64,000 nucleotides of DNA, taken from CAMAVH01 sp964628235 (GTDB taxonomy: Bacteria > Pseudomonadota > Alphaproteobacteria > SMXQ01). The notes below the pieces were generated by a model. That model had not been told where the DNA came from and ran no database searches. It saw only the letters and a list, made by a program, of their open reading frames with translations. Made by a program: the position numbers and the translations under genes. Positions 17,771 through 26,687 of the stretch are shown piece after piece. Where the stretch lies: contig CAZVLU010000012.1 in the NCBI GenBank assembly GCA_964628235.1, forward strand, positions 12,848 to 76,847. The letters run 5' to 3'. The number at the start of each line of letters is the position of its first letter. Position 1 is the stretch's first letter.

Positions 17771-18607
17771 ATGACCGTAACCTTCAATCTCGCCGTCCGT
17801 CCGCTGTCGCCGGCGCTCGGCGCGGAAATCTCAGGCGTCGATCTGAGCCAGCCTTTGAGCGACGCCGCCTTCAATGCGATCCACGACGTCTGGCTCAAGC
17901 ATCAGGTCATTCTCTTTCGCGACCAGACGCTCGACGAGGAGCGGCAGATCGCCTTCGCGCGGCGCTTCGGCGATTTGCAGGAAGTCCGCACCACCAAGGG
18001 TCTTTATAAAAATCCTTACGTGCTGATGGTCACCAACGTGGTGATCGACGGCAAAAAGGGCGCGCTGCCGGACGGCGAGATGCAGTTCCATTCCGACCAA
18101 TGCTATTACGAGAACCCGGCGATGGCGACGATGCTGTTCGGGATCGAAGTGCCGCCGGCGGGCGGCGACACGCTGTTTTCCAGCGCTACCGCGGCTTACG
18201 ACTCTTTGCCCGATGCGACGAAGAGACGGCTGGAAGGCCTGCGGGCGCTCAACGTTTACGACTACGGCAACGCCTCGACGATCAAGAGCGACAGGATCGA
18301 CGAGAACGCGCCGAAGTTCGTTCACCCAGTCGTGCGCACCCACCCGGAAACCGGGCGCAAGGGCGTCTACGTCAATCGCTTGATGACAAATCACATCCTC
18401 GGCCTTGAGCGCGCGGAAAGCGACGCCTTGCTTGAGGAGCTCTTTTTGCAGATCGAAAAGCCCGAGTTCATCTACGGCCATAAATGGCGTGTCGGCGACC
18501 TGGTCATGTGGGATAATCGCTGCGCGCTACATGCGCGGACGGACTTCGATCCCGGTACGCGCCGCATGATGCGCCGCGTCACCGTTAAGGGCGATAGGCC
18601 CTATTAA
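17771..18607 (+). CDS. TauD/TfdA-family Fe(II)/2-oxoglutarate dioxygenase
   Basis: Dioxygenase of 278 aa that oxidises a substrate while converting 2-oxoglutarate to succinate. Iron ligands are H-x-D in MQFHSDQCYYE (about residue 104) and the distal His in MWDNRCALHARTDFD (about 253). The 2-oxoglutarate Arg is in the following TRRMMRRVTVKG. The opening LSPALGAEISGVDLSQPL is typical of TfdA relatives. GGGAGG lies about 12 bases before the ATG. Located just after the TRAP importer and with a second TauD two genes on, it probably attacks the imported compound, for example at an ether, sulfonate or alpha-CH position. Substrate unknown. Confidence 0.92.
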   Translation: MTVTFNLAVRPLSPALGAEISGVDLSQPLSDAAFNAIHDVWLKHQVILFRDQTLDEERQIAFARRFGDLQEVRTTKGLYKNPYVLMVTNVVIDGKKGALPDGEMQFHSDQCYYENPAMATMLFGIEVPPAGGDTLFSSATAAYDSLPDATKRRLEGLRALNVYDYGNASTIKSDRIDENAPKFVHPVVRTHPETGRKGVYVNRLMTNHILGLERAESDALLEELFLQIEKPEFIYGHKWRVGDLVMWDNRCALHARTDFDPGTRRMMRRVTVKGDRPY

Positions 18608-18831
18608 TTCTGCACTAAATGCGAGAACAAACATAAGAACGAAGATGCGGACCGTCCTGATTGACACAATCGCTTGTCAATCACCGTCAACTACTGGGGC
18701 CTCGTGCGCGATGGGCAGTTTGCTTTTGAATGGCCTGCCGTGAAGGACCTAGGTAGGTGTGTCTGAGCTATTGAAGACAAATCCAACGCCACTCGAAGCA
18801 GATATAATATTTAAAATTAGGCTGAGAATTT

Positions 18832-19620
18832 ATGACTGATATTTCACCCACCCATCCAAGCCTTGATCTGACCGACCGCGTTATCATCGTCACCGGCGGT
18901 GCCAAGGGTATTGGCAAGATCTATTCCCAGCGTCTTGCCGCCGCTGGCGCGCGTGTGGTAGTCGCCGACATCGACAAGGGCCCGAACGACGAGTTGACGC
19001 AAGCCATCGTTAAGGCTGGCGGTGCTGCCATCTCGCAGCCGACTGATGTCGCCAATCCAGAGTCGACCCAGAGCATGGCCAAAGCAGCCATCGCCAAATG
19101 GGGCCGCATTGACGGCCTGGTCAACAATGCCTCATTGATGAGCGTGCTCGGTCGCAAGCCATGGTACGAGATACCGGTCGACGAGTGGGACCGCGTGATG
19201 GCTGTCAATTTGCGCGGAATTTTTCTCTGTTGTCTCGCGGTCTACCCGCAGATGAGGCAGCAAGGCGGCGGCAAAATCGTCAATATCGCGTCGAGCCGCG
19301 TTTGGGAAGGCACGCCTAACCGCCTGCATTACACCACGTCGAAAGCCGGCGTCGTCGGTCTTACCCGCGCTCTAGCGCGCGAAGTCGGACCGGACAATAT
19401 TGCCGTCAACGCTATCTCGCCGGGCTTCACTCAGAGCGAGACCCAGATGGCTACCTCGTCGAATGCCCATGTGGCAAACCGTTCTATGGTTAACAAGGCG
19501 TTCGATCGCGTGCAGGTGCCTGACGATCTGGTCGGCGCCTTGATGTTCCTGTTATCGGACGCGAGTAACTATATGACTGGCCAGACGATGAATATCGACG
19601 GTGGCCATATGATGCATTGA
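18832..19620 (+). CDS. Short-chain dehydrogenase/reductase
   Basis: SDR of 262 aa. The nucleotide-binding motif is VTGGAKGIGKIY (about residues 20-31), NNAS follows at about 101, and the catalytic centre is NIASSRV with YTTSKAG about 13 residues later. The C-terminus ends in TGQTMNIDGGHMMH, the usual SDR finish. It lies between two TauD-type oxygenases, 15 bases before the second, and likely oxidises an alcohol product made by them (inference). The 224-base spacer upstream contains a TATAAT at 18803-18808 but no convincing -35 box, so an independent promoter is uncertain. Confidence 0.92.
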   Translation: MTDISPTHPSLDLTDRVIIVTGGAKGIGKIYSQRLAAAGARVVVADIDKGPNDELTQAIVKAGGAAISQPTDVANPESTQSMAKAAIAKWGRIDGLVNNASLMSVLGRKPWYEIPVDEWDRVMAVNLRGIFLCCLAVYPQMRQQGGGKIVNIASSRVWEGTPNRLHYTTSKAGVVGLTRALAREVGPDNIAVNAISPGFTQSETQMATSSNAHVANRSMVNKAFDRVQVPDDLVGALMFLLSDASNYMTGQTMNIDGGHMMH

Positions 19621-19635
19621 GCGGAATTAGTGGTT

Positions 19636-20478
19636 ATGATTCAAGGCTTACTGGTCGAACCCTTATCGCCGGTAGTCGGCGCATCGGTGCGCGGTATCGA
19701 CTGGCGCGATCCGGTCGACGCGGCCACCGCAGATGCCGTGCGTGACGTCTTCACGCGGCACAGCGTCTTGTGCTTTCCCGGCCAGAAGCTCGCACCGGAC
19801 GATCAAGTCCGCTTTGCTAATGTTTTTGGCAAAGCTGACAGCAGTTATCGCAAGCCGCCGAGCGAGGATTTCGAGGGTGCGCGCCAGCGCGGTGTGATGC
19901 TCGTGACCAACGTACGCAAAAACGGTAAGCCGGTCGGTTTCCTACCCGACGGCGAAATGCAGTTCCATTCCGATGGCGCGCACCGCAACCCGCCTTATCG
20001 GGCGACCACACTTTACGCCATCAAGATCCCGTCGCGCGGCGGAAACACGCTGTTCGCCAATCTCTATGCCGCCTACGAGGCGCTGCCCGAGGCGACGAAA
20101 CACCGTCTCGACGGCCTGCAGGCACGTACGGTCTATCTCTATGACGCGCTAACCCGCGACGACACTGACGAGGACGATCCGAAGTTGCCGTCGGCTGTCC
20201 ATCCTATCGTCAAGACGCATCCGGCATCGGGACGCAAATCGCTCTATCTCAGTCGATTGATGACGCGCAATGTCGTCGGCATGGATCGCGCCGAAAGCGA
20301 TGCCCTGCTGGCGGATCTGTTTGACCATGCCGAGCGGCCCGAATTCGTGTACGCCCATCGCTGGACGCCGGGTGACCTGGTGATTTGGGACAACCGCTGC
20401 CTGAACCATGCACGGTCCGATTTCCCGTCCGACGAAATACGGCTGTTGCGCCGTTACACGGTTTCCGAGCCCGTCTGA
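19636..20478 (+). CDS. TauD/TfdA-family dioxygenase (second of the TRAP block)
   Basis: Fe(II)/2-oxoglutarate dioxygenase of about 280 aa. The H-x-D iron motif is MQFHSDGAHRNPPY (about residue 112), and the distal His is in IWDNRCLNHARSDFP (about 254), followed by the LLRRYTV Arg region. Its LPDGEMQFHSD stretch is shared with the enzyme at 17771. I start at the ATG at 19636; two GTG/GTT codons upstream in frame are less likely because a GCGGAAT element lies 10 bases before this ATG. Two related oxygenases in one operon could act on successive positions or on different substrates. Confidence 0.9.
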   Translation: MIQGLLVEPLSPVVGASVRGIDWRDPVDAATADAVRDVFTRHSVLCFPGQKLAPDDQVRFANVFGKADSSYRKPPSEDFEGARQRGVMLVTNVRKNGKPVGFLPDGEMQFHSDGAHRNPPYRATTLYAIKIPSRGGNTLFANLYAAYEALPEATKHRLDGLQARTVYLYDALTRDDTDEDDPKLPSAVHPIVKTHPASGRKSLYLSRLMTRNVVGMDRAESDALLADLFDHAERPEFVYAHRWTPGDLVIWDNRCLNHARSDFPSDEIRLLRRYTVSEPV

Positions 20479-20501
20479 GACGTCCGGCGTCGCCGCCGCA
20501 A

Positions 20502-20745
20502 TTATGCTCTTGTGAAAATCGCCGACGCTCCATGGGCCTGGACCACGAGCTCGACCAGCTTTTCATCGGGCTTGCTCGGCTGGTATGCGTTCTCGATGAG
20601 GAAGCGGACCTAGACCCCACGCCGCCGGAGCGTGATCGGGTAGCACGATGGCGATGTCCGTTGCAGTCACAAGATCGGTGATGCCCAGTCGCTTTTGGAG
20701 CGCTTCAGCGTTCAGAGCGATGCAAAGTCGCTCCTGGTAAATCAT
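20502..20745 (-). pseudogene. Possible degenerate serine-recombinase C-terminal fragment
   Basis: The 674-base gap between the TRAP block and the next gene holds no intact gene. On the minus strand, pieces in two frames read ALQKRLGITDLVTATDIAI and then, after a slip near 20625 and a TAG, LRRRGV and VRFLIENAYQPSKPDEK. The LRRRGV-x-(A/V)RF(L/V)I pattern recalls the C-terminal part of phage-like serine recombinases in Alphaproteobacteria, but the match is by eye only. The rest of the gap (20750-21150) is AT-richer and shows no gene. Confidence 0.3.
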
Positions 20746-21152
20746 GGACGCCCGCAAAATATGAAGCAAGATATCTCGCTGCGCCGCTGAAGTAGGAGAA
20801 CATAAGAGTCCTCGCCGGAACTAGCATTTTGAGTTTTGTTGGGCCATTCACTGTGTGCCGCACAAAGTAAAAATCGCTCCCTATCTCTTGTCCAATTTCG
20901 TAAGGCGAGGTGAAGCCATCGGTGCGCCACATCATGCAACTCAAAGCAGCTTTATCGAGCAAGCAGTTCGATAATGGGCTTAGGCGGGAAGGGCAATTTG
21001 CCGATTACATTCGGCCAGAGTTTACTGATCAATTTTAAAGATCAATGCAATCGTAACAATAAATTAGATTAATCGATTAGATCACGTATAATTTTTTGGA
21101 AAGACACCAATGCAGTTATTCTGACCTGAGGTGCAGGGGGAGGACAATCCAA

Positions 21153-22253
21153 ATGCTTTTTATCCATAACGACATTGTCGAACGCGTTCTTTCGATGAAG
21201 GAATGCATCGAAATTCAGGAAGAAGCTTTCAAGGGGCTCGAAAACGGCGCCGCGATCCATCGGCCAAGAATCGATATGTACGCGCCGACGAAGCGCGAGG
21301 ACGGCTATTACCGTTGGGGCACGATGGAAGGATGGTACGACGGCATCTTTGCGATTCGCATGAAGTCTGACGTTATCACGTGGCCGCAGACGGGGAATGG
21401 CGGCTGGACAGAAGAAAAGTACTGCATCGAACCGAATACGTTTTGCGGACTCGTCATGCTGTTCTCTTCCGACAATGGAGAGCCGCTCGCCATTATAAAT
21501 GATGGCGTGTTGCAGCACATGCGCGTCGGCGCGGGCGCGGGTATTGGCGCAAAGCATCTCGCGCGAGCAGATGCCAGCAGTGTTGGAATGCTGGGCTCCG
21601 GCGGCATGGCAAGGACGTTTCTTGAATCATTCTGCGCCGTGAGGCCGATCAAGAGCTGCAAGGTCTACAGCCCGACGACCCGTAACCGGAATGCCTATGC
21701 TGAGGAGATGAGCGCAAAGCTCGGAATCGAAGTGACCCCGGTGGATACCGCGCGCGAAGCGGTGCGTGGGGTCGATATCCTCTCGACCGCGACTGACAGC
21801 ATGGCACCGACCTTCGAGGCGGAATGGTTGGAGCCCGGCATGCACGTCGCGATGCTCGGACCCTGCGAGGTATCGGCAGATGCTGAGAAGCGCTTCGACG
21901 TGAAAATTCGTCAGGGCATCGGTGGCCTCAGCATGCCGGAGACGGAGCGCATTCGCTCCGAGGTCGGAATGAGCCCGATGGCCTGGATCGCCGGCACAAA
22001 AGAACAGATGAAGAGGTTGCCGCGCAAAACGCCGGGCAGCGGCTTCGGAGGCGTCTACCCAGATTTCTGCGACTTGATGTTCGGACGTGTCAAAGGGAGA
22101 CAGTCAGCTGAGCAAATTACCTTCTACCACAACATGGGCAACCAGGGCTTACAATTTGCCTCGGTAGGCGGGCTTGTCTATCGCAAGGTCAAGAATATGC
22201 GGGTTGCTCGCGAAATGGAAACTGAGTGGTTCGTGCAGGATATTCGTGACTGA
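21153..22253 (+). CDS. Ornithine cyclodeaminase/mu-crystallin family enzyme
   Basis: NAD(P)-dependent enzyme of 366 aa. The family includes ornithine cyclodeaminase, alanine dehydrogenase, ketimine reductases and tauropine-type dehydrogenases. The Rossmann motif is GMLGSGGMARTFLESF (about residue 147). MRVGAGAGIGAKHLAR precedes it (about 123). The start MLFIHNDIVERVL at 21153 has GGGGGAGG about 10 bases upstream; the longer frame upstream lacks one. It is the first gene of a three-gene block with a Bug protein and a decarboxylase-like protein, so a catabolic role (imine or keto-acid reduction) is more likely than proline synthesis. Substrate not predictable. Confidence 0.87.
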   Translation: MLFIHNDIVERVLSMKECIEIQEEAFKGLENGAAIHRPRIDMYAPTKREDGYYRWGTMEGWYDGIFAIRMKSDVITWPQTGNGGWTEEKYCIEPNTFCGLVMLFSSDNGEPLAIINDGVLQHMRVGAGAGIGAKHLARADASSVGMLGSGGMARTFLESFCAVRPIKSCKVYSPTTRNRNAYAEEMSAKLGIEVTPVDTAREAVRGVDILSTATDSMAPTFEAEWLEPGMHVAMLGPCEVSADAEKRFDVKIRQGIGGLSMPETERIRSEVGMSPMAWIAGTKEQMKRLPRKTPGSGFGGVYPDFCDLMFGRVKGRQSAEQITFYHNMGNQGLQFASVGGLVYRKVKNMRVAREMETEWFVQDIRD

Positions 22254-22344
22254 CCATCGCATGCCGTCCGCGTCGGATTAATAATTTAACCAATCAGAAG
22301 GGAGGACGAAGAAGCCTCCCGAAACATCTAGGGAGACTGAAACA

Positions 22345-23403
22345 ATGCTGTGGACACGTTTCGCGGTCGCATTGAGCGGCGCTCTTGTTCTGGCGATGCC
22401 GAGCTTCGCGCAGTCTAACGATGGGCACTTTAAGGCTAAGGAAGTGCGATTGCTGGTTGGGTATGCGGCGGGCGGAGGTTACGACGTTTATGCTCGAATG
22501 GCCGCCGCTCATCTCGGCAAGTATCTCGAGGGCAAACCTGCTGTCATCGTGCAAAATATGCCAGGAGCCGATGGTTTGCTTGTCGCGAATCACGTCTTCT
22601 CGCGAGTCCCGAAAGACGGCAGCGTCATCGCCCTGACCAATCGCAATATCGCGGTCGCTCCAATCCTCGGCTTGGTTGAACCGCAGAATGTGCAATATAA
22701 ACCGGAAGAATTCTATTGGCTGGCCAACTTAAATGCCGAAGTCAGCGTGATCGTCGTCCGCAGCGATCTGAAGATAACTTCGCTTGAGGAGACAAAGACT
22801 CGCCCTACTGTCGTCGGCGCCACGGGGCTGACATCCAATAACGCAATTTATCCCTATGTCGCCAACAATCTGATGCAAACCAAGTTCAAGGTGGTGTCCG
22901 GTTATCCCGGCACGAGCCATCTTGTTCTCGCCATGGAGCGCGGCGAGATCGAAGGCATCGGCGGTTGGGCTTGGTCGAGCATTCAGGTGCAGAAGCCTGA
23001 TTGGATCGCCGAAAAATTCATTACGCCGCTGTTGCAACTTTCGCTCGTCAAGCACCCGGATTTGCTCAGCGTGCCGTTGATCGGCGACTATGCGCGGAAC
23101 GAGAACGAGAAAAAGGCGCTGGAATTGATCTTCGCGCCGGAAGCCAGCGGCCGTCCCTTCTTCGCGCCGCCGGGAATCGAACCGAACGCAGGGCGTGCGT
23201 TGCGGTCTGCCTTTGCGGCTTTAGTCGACGATCCGGATTTCAAGCTTGCAGCCGAGAAAGCCAAACTAGACGTTACTTTTACTGATGGTCAGACGCTGCA
23301 GAGCCTTGTTGAGCGTCTGACGTCGGCGACGCCGGCCGCCGTCACCCTGGCGAAGGAATTGACGCAGCGTGGCAATACGGAGGTCGTCGAAGACAAAAAA
23401 TAA
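22345..23403 (+). CDS. TctC/Bug-family periplasmic solute-binding protein (2 of 5)
   Basis: Secreted 352-aa binding protein. The signal peptide ends at SFAQS (about residue 23). Family motifs are VRLLVGYAAGGGYDVYARM (about 35-53), IVQNMPGADGLLVANHVF (about 71-88) and PKDGSVIAL. It sits between the cyclodeaminase-like gene and the decarboxylase-like gene; the latter starts one base after its stop. No membrane partner is encoded nearby. This arrangement suggests that the binding protein serves the substrate of the adjacent enzymes (inference). Confidence 0.9.
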   Translation: MLWTRFAVALSGALVLAMPSFAQSNDGHFKAKEVRLLVGYAAGGGYDVYARMAAAHLGKYLEGKPAVIVQNMPGADGLLVANHVFSRVPKDGSVIALTNRNIAVAPILGLVEPQNVQYKPEEFYWLANLNAEVSVIVVRSDLKITSLEETKTRPTVVGATGLTSNNAIYPYVANNLMQTKFKVVSGYPGTSHLVLAMERGEIEGIGGWAWSSIQVQKPDWIAEKFITPLLQLSLVKHPDLLSVPLIGDYARNENEKKALELIFAPEASGRPFFAPPGIEPNAGRALRSAFAALVDDPDFKLAAEKAKLDVTFTDGQTLQSLVERLTSATPAAVTLAKELTQRGNTEVVEDKK

Positions 23404-23404
23404 C

Positions 23405-24382
23405 ATGGTCTTACGCTTGACGATGGCGGTCGATCGATACGACCGTCATTTCCCTTTCTTCGACGGCACGGTATCTCCACCGCACGGCACGGAAATCCGG
23501 GCTCTGCAGGTCGGTCAGACGGTCGCCTTGCGTGATGGAGAATTCCGTCATGAACGCATGATACGTGACGGGGAGTTTGATATTTGCGAATTCTCCCTGT
23601 CGTCGTATTTCATGGCGCGCGATCATGGTATCGATTTGATGGCGATTCCGGTTTTCCCTCGACGGTTGTTCAGCGCTGGACTCTTTTACGTCCGATCGGA
23701 AGCTGGCATCGAGAAGCCCTCCGATCTTGTCGGACGACGCGTCGGCCTCAATTCTTTCCAAACTACGCTTTCGGTCTTGGCGCGTGGAGACCTCGCGAGC
23801 CAATACGGCGTGCCCTGGGAAGGAATCACTTGGTGTGTTGCAAACGATGAGAAGGTCGCCTTTCAGGCGAAGAGGGGCGTAGAAATCCGCAATTTGGGCG
23901 CTGGGATCGATTTCGGCCTTGCGCTCCAGCAGGGCGAAATCGATGCCCTGATCCATCCGCATCCTCCCCCATCGTTATTCGCCGGACCGTCGCCCGCCCG
24001 CCGCTTGTTCGCGGACCCAGCCGCGGAAGAAGCGGCTTATCTGGAAACTCACGGATATTTTCCCATCATGCATGTCGTGGCCATGCGTGGGAGCTTGCTG
24101 AGGGAGGTTCCAAATCTGGCGCTGGATATAATGGAAATGTTCGAGCGCGCTAGGGGCATCAGTGAAAGCTATTACGACGACCCTAATTGGTCGCTTCTAG
24201 CTGGCGGTCGTCGCTATTTCGAGGCCGACCGTAGGTCGTACGGCGAAAATCTCTGGCGCTCCGGCTTACAAGCCAATGCCAGAAACCTTAAACGGTTCGC
24301 CTACTACATGCTGGATCAAGAGCTCATTTCTCGCGTGCCCGATTTCGGCGACCTGTTCGCTCCAGTGACACTGGCGACGTAG
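23405..24382 (+). CDS. 4,5-dihydroxyphthalate decarboxylase-like protein, second copy
   Basis: Paralogue of the protein at 7634, 325 aa. Shared landmarks are FDICEFSLSSYFMARDHG (about 60), VGRRVGLNSFQTTLSVLARG (about 112), ALIHPHPPPSLF (about 182) and GYFPIMHVVAMRGS (about 217). The FPIMHVV block is identical to the first copy. No signal peptide is seen, as expected for a cytoplasmic decarboxylase and not a transport protein. The gene starts one base after the stop of the Bug protein, so translation is probably coupled. Because this block lacks a Rieske oxygenase, its substrate is likely different from that of the first cluster. Confidence 0.75.
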   Translation: MVLRLTMAVDRYDRHFPFFDGTVSPPHGTEIRALQVGQTVALRDGEFRHERMIRDGEFDICEFSLSSYFMARDHGIDLMAIPVFPRRLFSAGLFYVRSEAGIEKPSDLVGRRVGLNSFQTTLSVLARGDLASQYGVPWEGITWCVANDEKVAFQAKRGVEIRNLGAGIDFGLALQQGEIDALIHPHPPPSLFAGPSPARRLFADPAAEEAAYLETHGYFPIMHVVAMRGSLLREVPNLALDIMEMFERARGISESYYDDPNWSLLAGGRRYFEADRRSYGENLWRSGLQANARNLKRFAYYMLDQELISRVPDFGDLFAPVTLAT

Positions 24383-24490
24383 ATTTCTAGTTTTTAATAT
24401 TTTTTTATGGTCTGGCATTCATTGCAAAGAGCGGCCGGCTTTTTCATCCAAGCTCTTTACTCTGTATTCAGATACGATCAGACTTCTCTA

Positions 24491-25407
24491 AGAGCCCGAC
24501 TCGAAACTCATGTTGAGCGCGCGAGACGCTTGGTGAGCAGCATGACGGAGGCGGCGTAGAGGAAGGTTTGTGCGGAGGCGATGGTGGCCTCGAAGTCCTT
24601 TGCCAAGCGTCGATTGCGGTTGATCCAGGCGAAGAAGCGCTCGACCACCCATCGCCTTGGCAGGACCTGGAAGCCGACCTGATCGGCGATCTTCTTGACC
24701 ACCTCGATGGCGATGCAGGTGGCGTCCTTGACCCGCTGGGCACCATAGGCGCTGTCGGCGAAGGCGAGTTCGACGAAAGGGAACGATCGGCGCGACGCCT
24801 TGAGCAGCGGGATCGCGCCGTCGCGATCCTGGATATCCGCCGCAAGCGCCTGGATGACCAGGGCGCGCCCGTCGGTATCGACCATGGCGTGGCGCTTGCG
24901 GCCCTTGATCTTCTTGCCGGCATCGTAGCCCCTGGGGCCGCCGGCTTCGACGGTCTTGACACTTTGGCTGTCGATCACCGCCGCCGAGGGGCTGGCCTCG
25001 CGCCCGACCCGCGCGCGGTCGAGCATGACGAGATGGTGGTTGATGGTCTCGAACAGGCCTTCGCGGCGGAAGCGCAGGAACCAGCCGTAGACCGTCGTCA
25101 TCGGCGGGAAGTCCTTGGGCAGCATGCGCCACGCGCAGCCGGCCCGCAGCACGTAGAAGATGGCATTCATGATCTCGCGCATCGGCCATTCGCGAGGCCG
25201 GCCGGTCCATGCCGGCGACGGCATGAACGGCGCGACGATCGCCCATTCCGCATCGCTCAGATCGCTTCCGTAGCGCAACTCATCGCGGCTATGCTGCCGC
25301 CGGGTGGCCGATGTCCACATGTGCTCCTCCAAACTGGCTTTGACAACCGTTTGGAATCACATCCGGGCCCGACCATCCACTCTTATCTGAGTTTCAAGAC
25401 GGCCTCT
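24491..25407 (-). mobile_element. IS5-family insertion sequence, complete (about 917 bp)
   Basis: Imperfect terminal inverted repeats of about 20 bases are AGAGCCCGACTCGAAACTCA at 24491 and the complement of AGAGGCCGTCTTGAAACTCA ending at 25407. They enclose one intact transposase. The right end abuts an IS1182 copy directly, so one element inserted at the edge of the other. The target duplication is ambiguous because of this junction; TA occurs on the left. Confidence 0.75.
24508..25320 (-). CDS. IS5-family transposase
   Basis: Intact DDE transposase of 270 aa. The start chosen is MWTSATRRQ (25320) with GGAGGAG just upstream; a TTG four codons earlier is also open. The N-terminal domain carries LSDAEWAIVAPFMP and the CAWRMLPKDFPP segment. 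The catalytic triad is visible in AVIDSQSVKT (Asp), ELAFADSAYGAQR (Asp) and VVERFFAWINRNRRLAKDFE (Glu, with the Y/R-type signature). The single reading frame makes it likely to be active or recently active. It is unrelated to the two IS1182 transposases next to it. Confidence 0.93.
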   Translation of the reverse strand: MWTSATRRQHSRDELRYGSDLSDAEWAIVAPFMPSPAWTGRPREWPMREIMNAIFYVLRAGCAWRMLPKDFPPMTTVYGWFLRFRREGLFETINHHLVMLDRARVGREASPSAAVIDSQSVKTVEAGGPRGYDAGKKIKGRKRHAMVDTDGRALVIQALAADIQDRDGAIPLLKASRRSFPFVELAFADSAYGAQRVKDATCIAIEVVKKIADQVGFQVLPRRWVVERFFAWINRNRRLAKDFEATIASAQTFLYAASVMLLTKRLARST

Positions 25408-25408
25408 A

Positions 25409-26667
25409 GCAGGCTGTTGAACAAATAGCCGATTTCTCGATGTCTGTTGGATTGTCGTACCGTTTTGGCGCCGGTTCGTGGCGCGGCCCGGTCCGCTGAG
25501 GTTGTGGTTCATGCGGCAGCCATCAATTTCGGCAAGCGGATGAGGTTGTAGGCGGCGGCTGCGAGAGTGAAGGCCCATCGGACTTTTGCGAGACCTCGGT
25601 ACTTTGTCTTTCTGAGACCCGCGATGGTCTTCATCCAGCCGAAGCCCGCTTCGATGCGTTTTCGGATGCGCTGGCTTGCGACATAGCCGGGATGGCGCGT
25701 TGTGCGTCCATCGATGGCCGAACGGCGGGTCGTGTTGCGGGCAATGTGCGGTGTCACGTTCATCTCACGCAGTTCCATGACGAAGTCGGCGGCGTCGAAG
25801 CCCTTGTCGCCGGCCAGCGTGATGGCTCCCGGCCTGTCGGCGCGCGGCTCGATCATGTCGAGCGCCGCCAGCCGTTCGGCATGACCAGAGACCCGGGTTA
25901 GCCGCGCATCGACCAGGAGCCCGTTGCGGTTCTCCATCAGGGTATGGCCGATGTAGCAAAGCTTCGCCTCCATGCCGGACCCCTTGCGATAGAGCATGGC
26001 ATCGGGATCGCTGGTCGAGGCGTGGGTCTGATTGCCGCGTTTCTCGCCACGGAAGTTGACCTCCTCATTACGCCCACCGCTCGCGGGAGGGGCGCGATCC
26101 TCGTTCTTTGGCTTGAGGCTCTTCATGCTGGCCCAGGCTTCCACCAGCGTGCCGTCGACCGAGAAGTGATCCGTCGACAGAAGCTGCCTGACGTTGGGCT
26201 GGGTCAGGACCGCCGCCATGAACCTGGCCGCGACATCACCTTCGAGCAGACGGTCCCGGTTCTTGGAGAACACCGAGTGATCCCACACCGCATCGTCGAT
26301 GCCCAAGCCAACAAACCAGCGGAACAGCAGATCGAACCGAAGCCGTTCCATCAGCTGGCGTTCCGAGCGGATCGTGTAAAACGCCTGCAACAGAGATGCC
26401 CGCAGCAGCTTCTCCGGCGCGATCGAGGGCCGTCCCAGTGGCGCGTACATCGCCGCAAAGTCCGCGCTCAGGTCGGACAACGCGGCATTCACTATCTCGC
26501 GGATAACGCGAAGGGAGTGATCCTTTGGCACACGCGTCTCCAGATCGACATACGAAAACAGCGTTCCTGAGCGTTCGTCCGTCCCGCGCATCACCCATCC
26601 CCAGACGCAATTGCTCGTCGAAGGAATCACCAAACGACCAAATCCGCCAGGGATTTCAATAACCTGC
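25409..26667 (-). mobile_element. IS1182-family insertion sequence, copy 1
   Basis: About 1259 bp, with termini GCAGGCTGTTGAA on the left and the complement of GCAGGTTATTGAA on the right. TA flanks both sides (25407-25408 and 26668-26669), a possible target duplication. The body is near-identical to the copy at 29333, in the same orientation. It lies immediately downstream of the ABC transporter binding-protein gene. Confidence 0.85.
25509..26591 (-). CDS. IS1182-family transposase, copy 1
   Basis: DDE transposase of 360 aa from MRGTDERSGTLFSYV, preceded by GGGGATGGG; an open TTG extension upstream is less likely. The N-terminal half carries LGRPSIAPEKLLRASLLQAF and FRWFVGLGIDDAVWDHSVFS, typical of the family. 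The catalytic residues fall in FSVDGTLVEAWAS (Asp), TLAGDKGFDAADFV (Asp) and a C-terminal RIEAGFGWMKTIAGLRK (Glu). The translated protein is identical to the one at 29434, which points to a very recent duplication or transposition. Confidence 0.93.
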   Translation of the reverse strand: MRGTDERSGTLFSYVDLETRVPKDHSLRVIREIVNAALSDLSADFAAMYAPLGRPSIAPEKLLRASLLQAFYTIRSERQLMERLRFDLLFRWFVGLGIDDAVWDHSVFSKNRDRLLEGDVAARFMAAVLTQPNVRQLLSTDHFSVDGTLVEAWASMKSLKPKNEDRAPPASGGRNEEVNFRGEKRGNQTHASTSDPDAMLYRKGSGMEAKLCYIGHTLMENRNGLLVDARLTRVSGHAERLAALDMIEPRADRPGAITLAGDKGFDAADFVMELREMNVTPHIARNTTRRSAIDGRTTRHPGYVASQRIRKRIEAGFGWMKTIAGLRKTKYRGLAKVRWAFTLAAAAYNLIRLPKLMAAA

Positions 26668-26687
26668 TAAGCATGGGAGAGTGCGGT

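Noticed and set aside
24568..26570. Long plus-strand frames opposite the IS5 and IS1182 transposases
   Set aside because: They mirror the transposases and repeat identically in both IS1182 copies; no independent coding signal.
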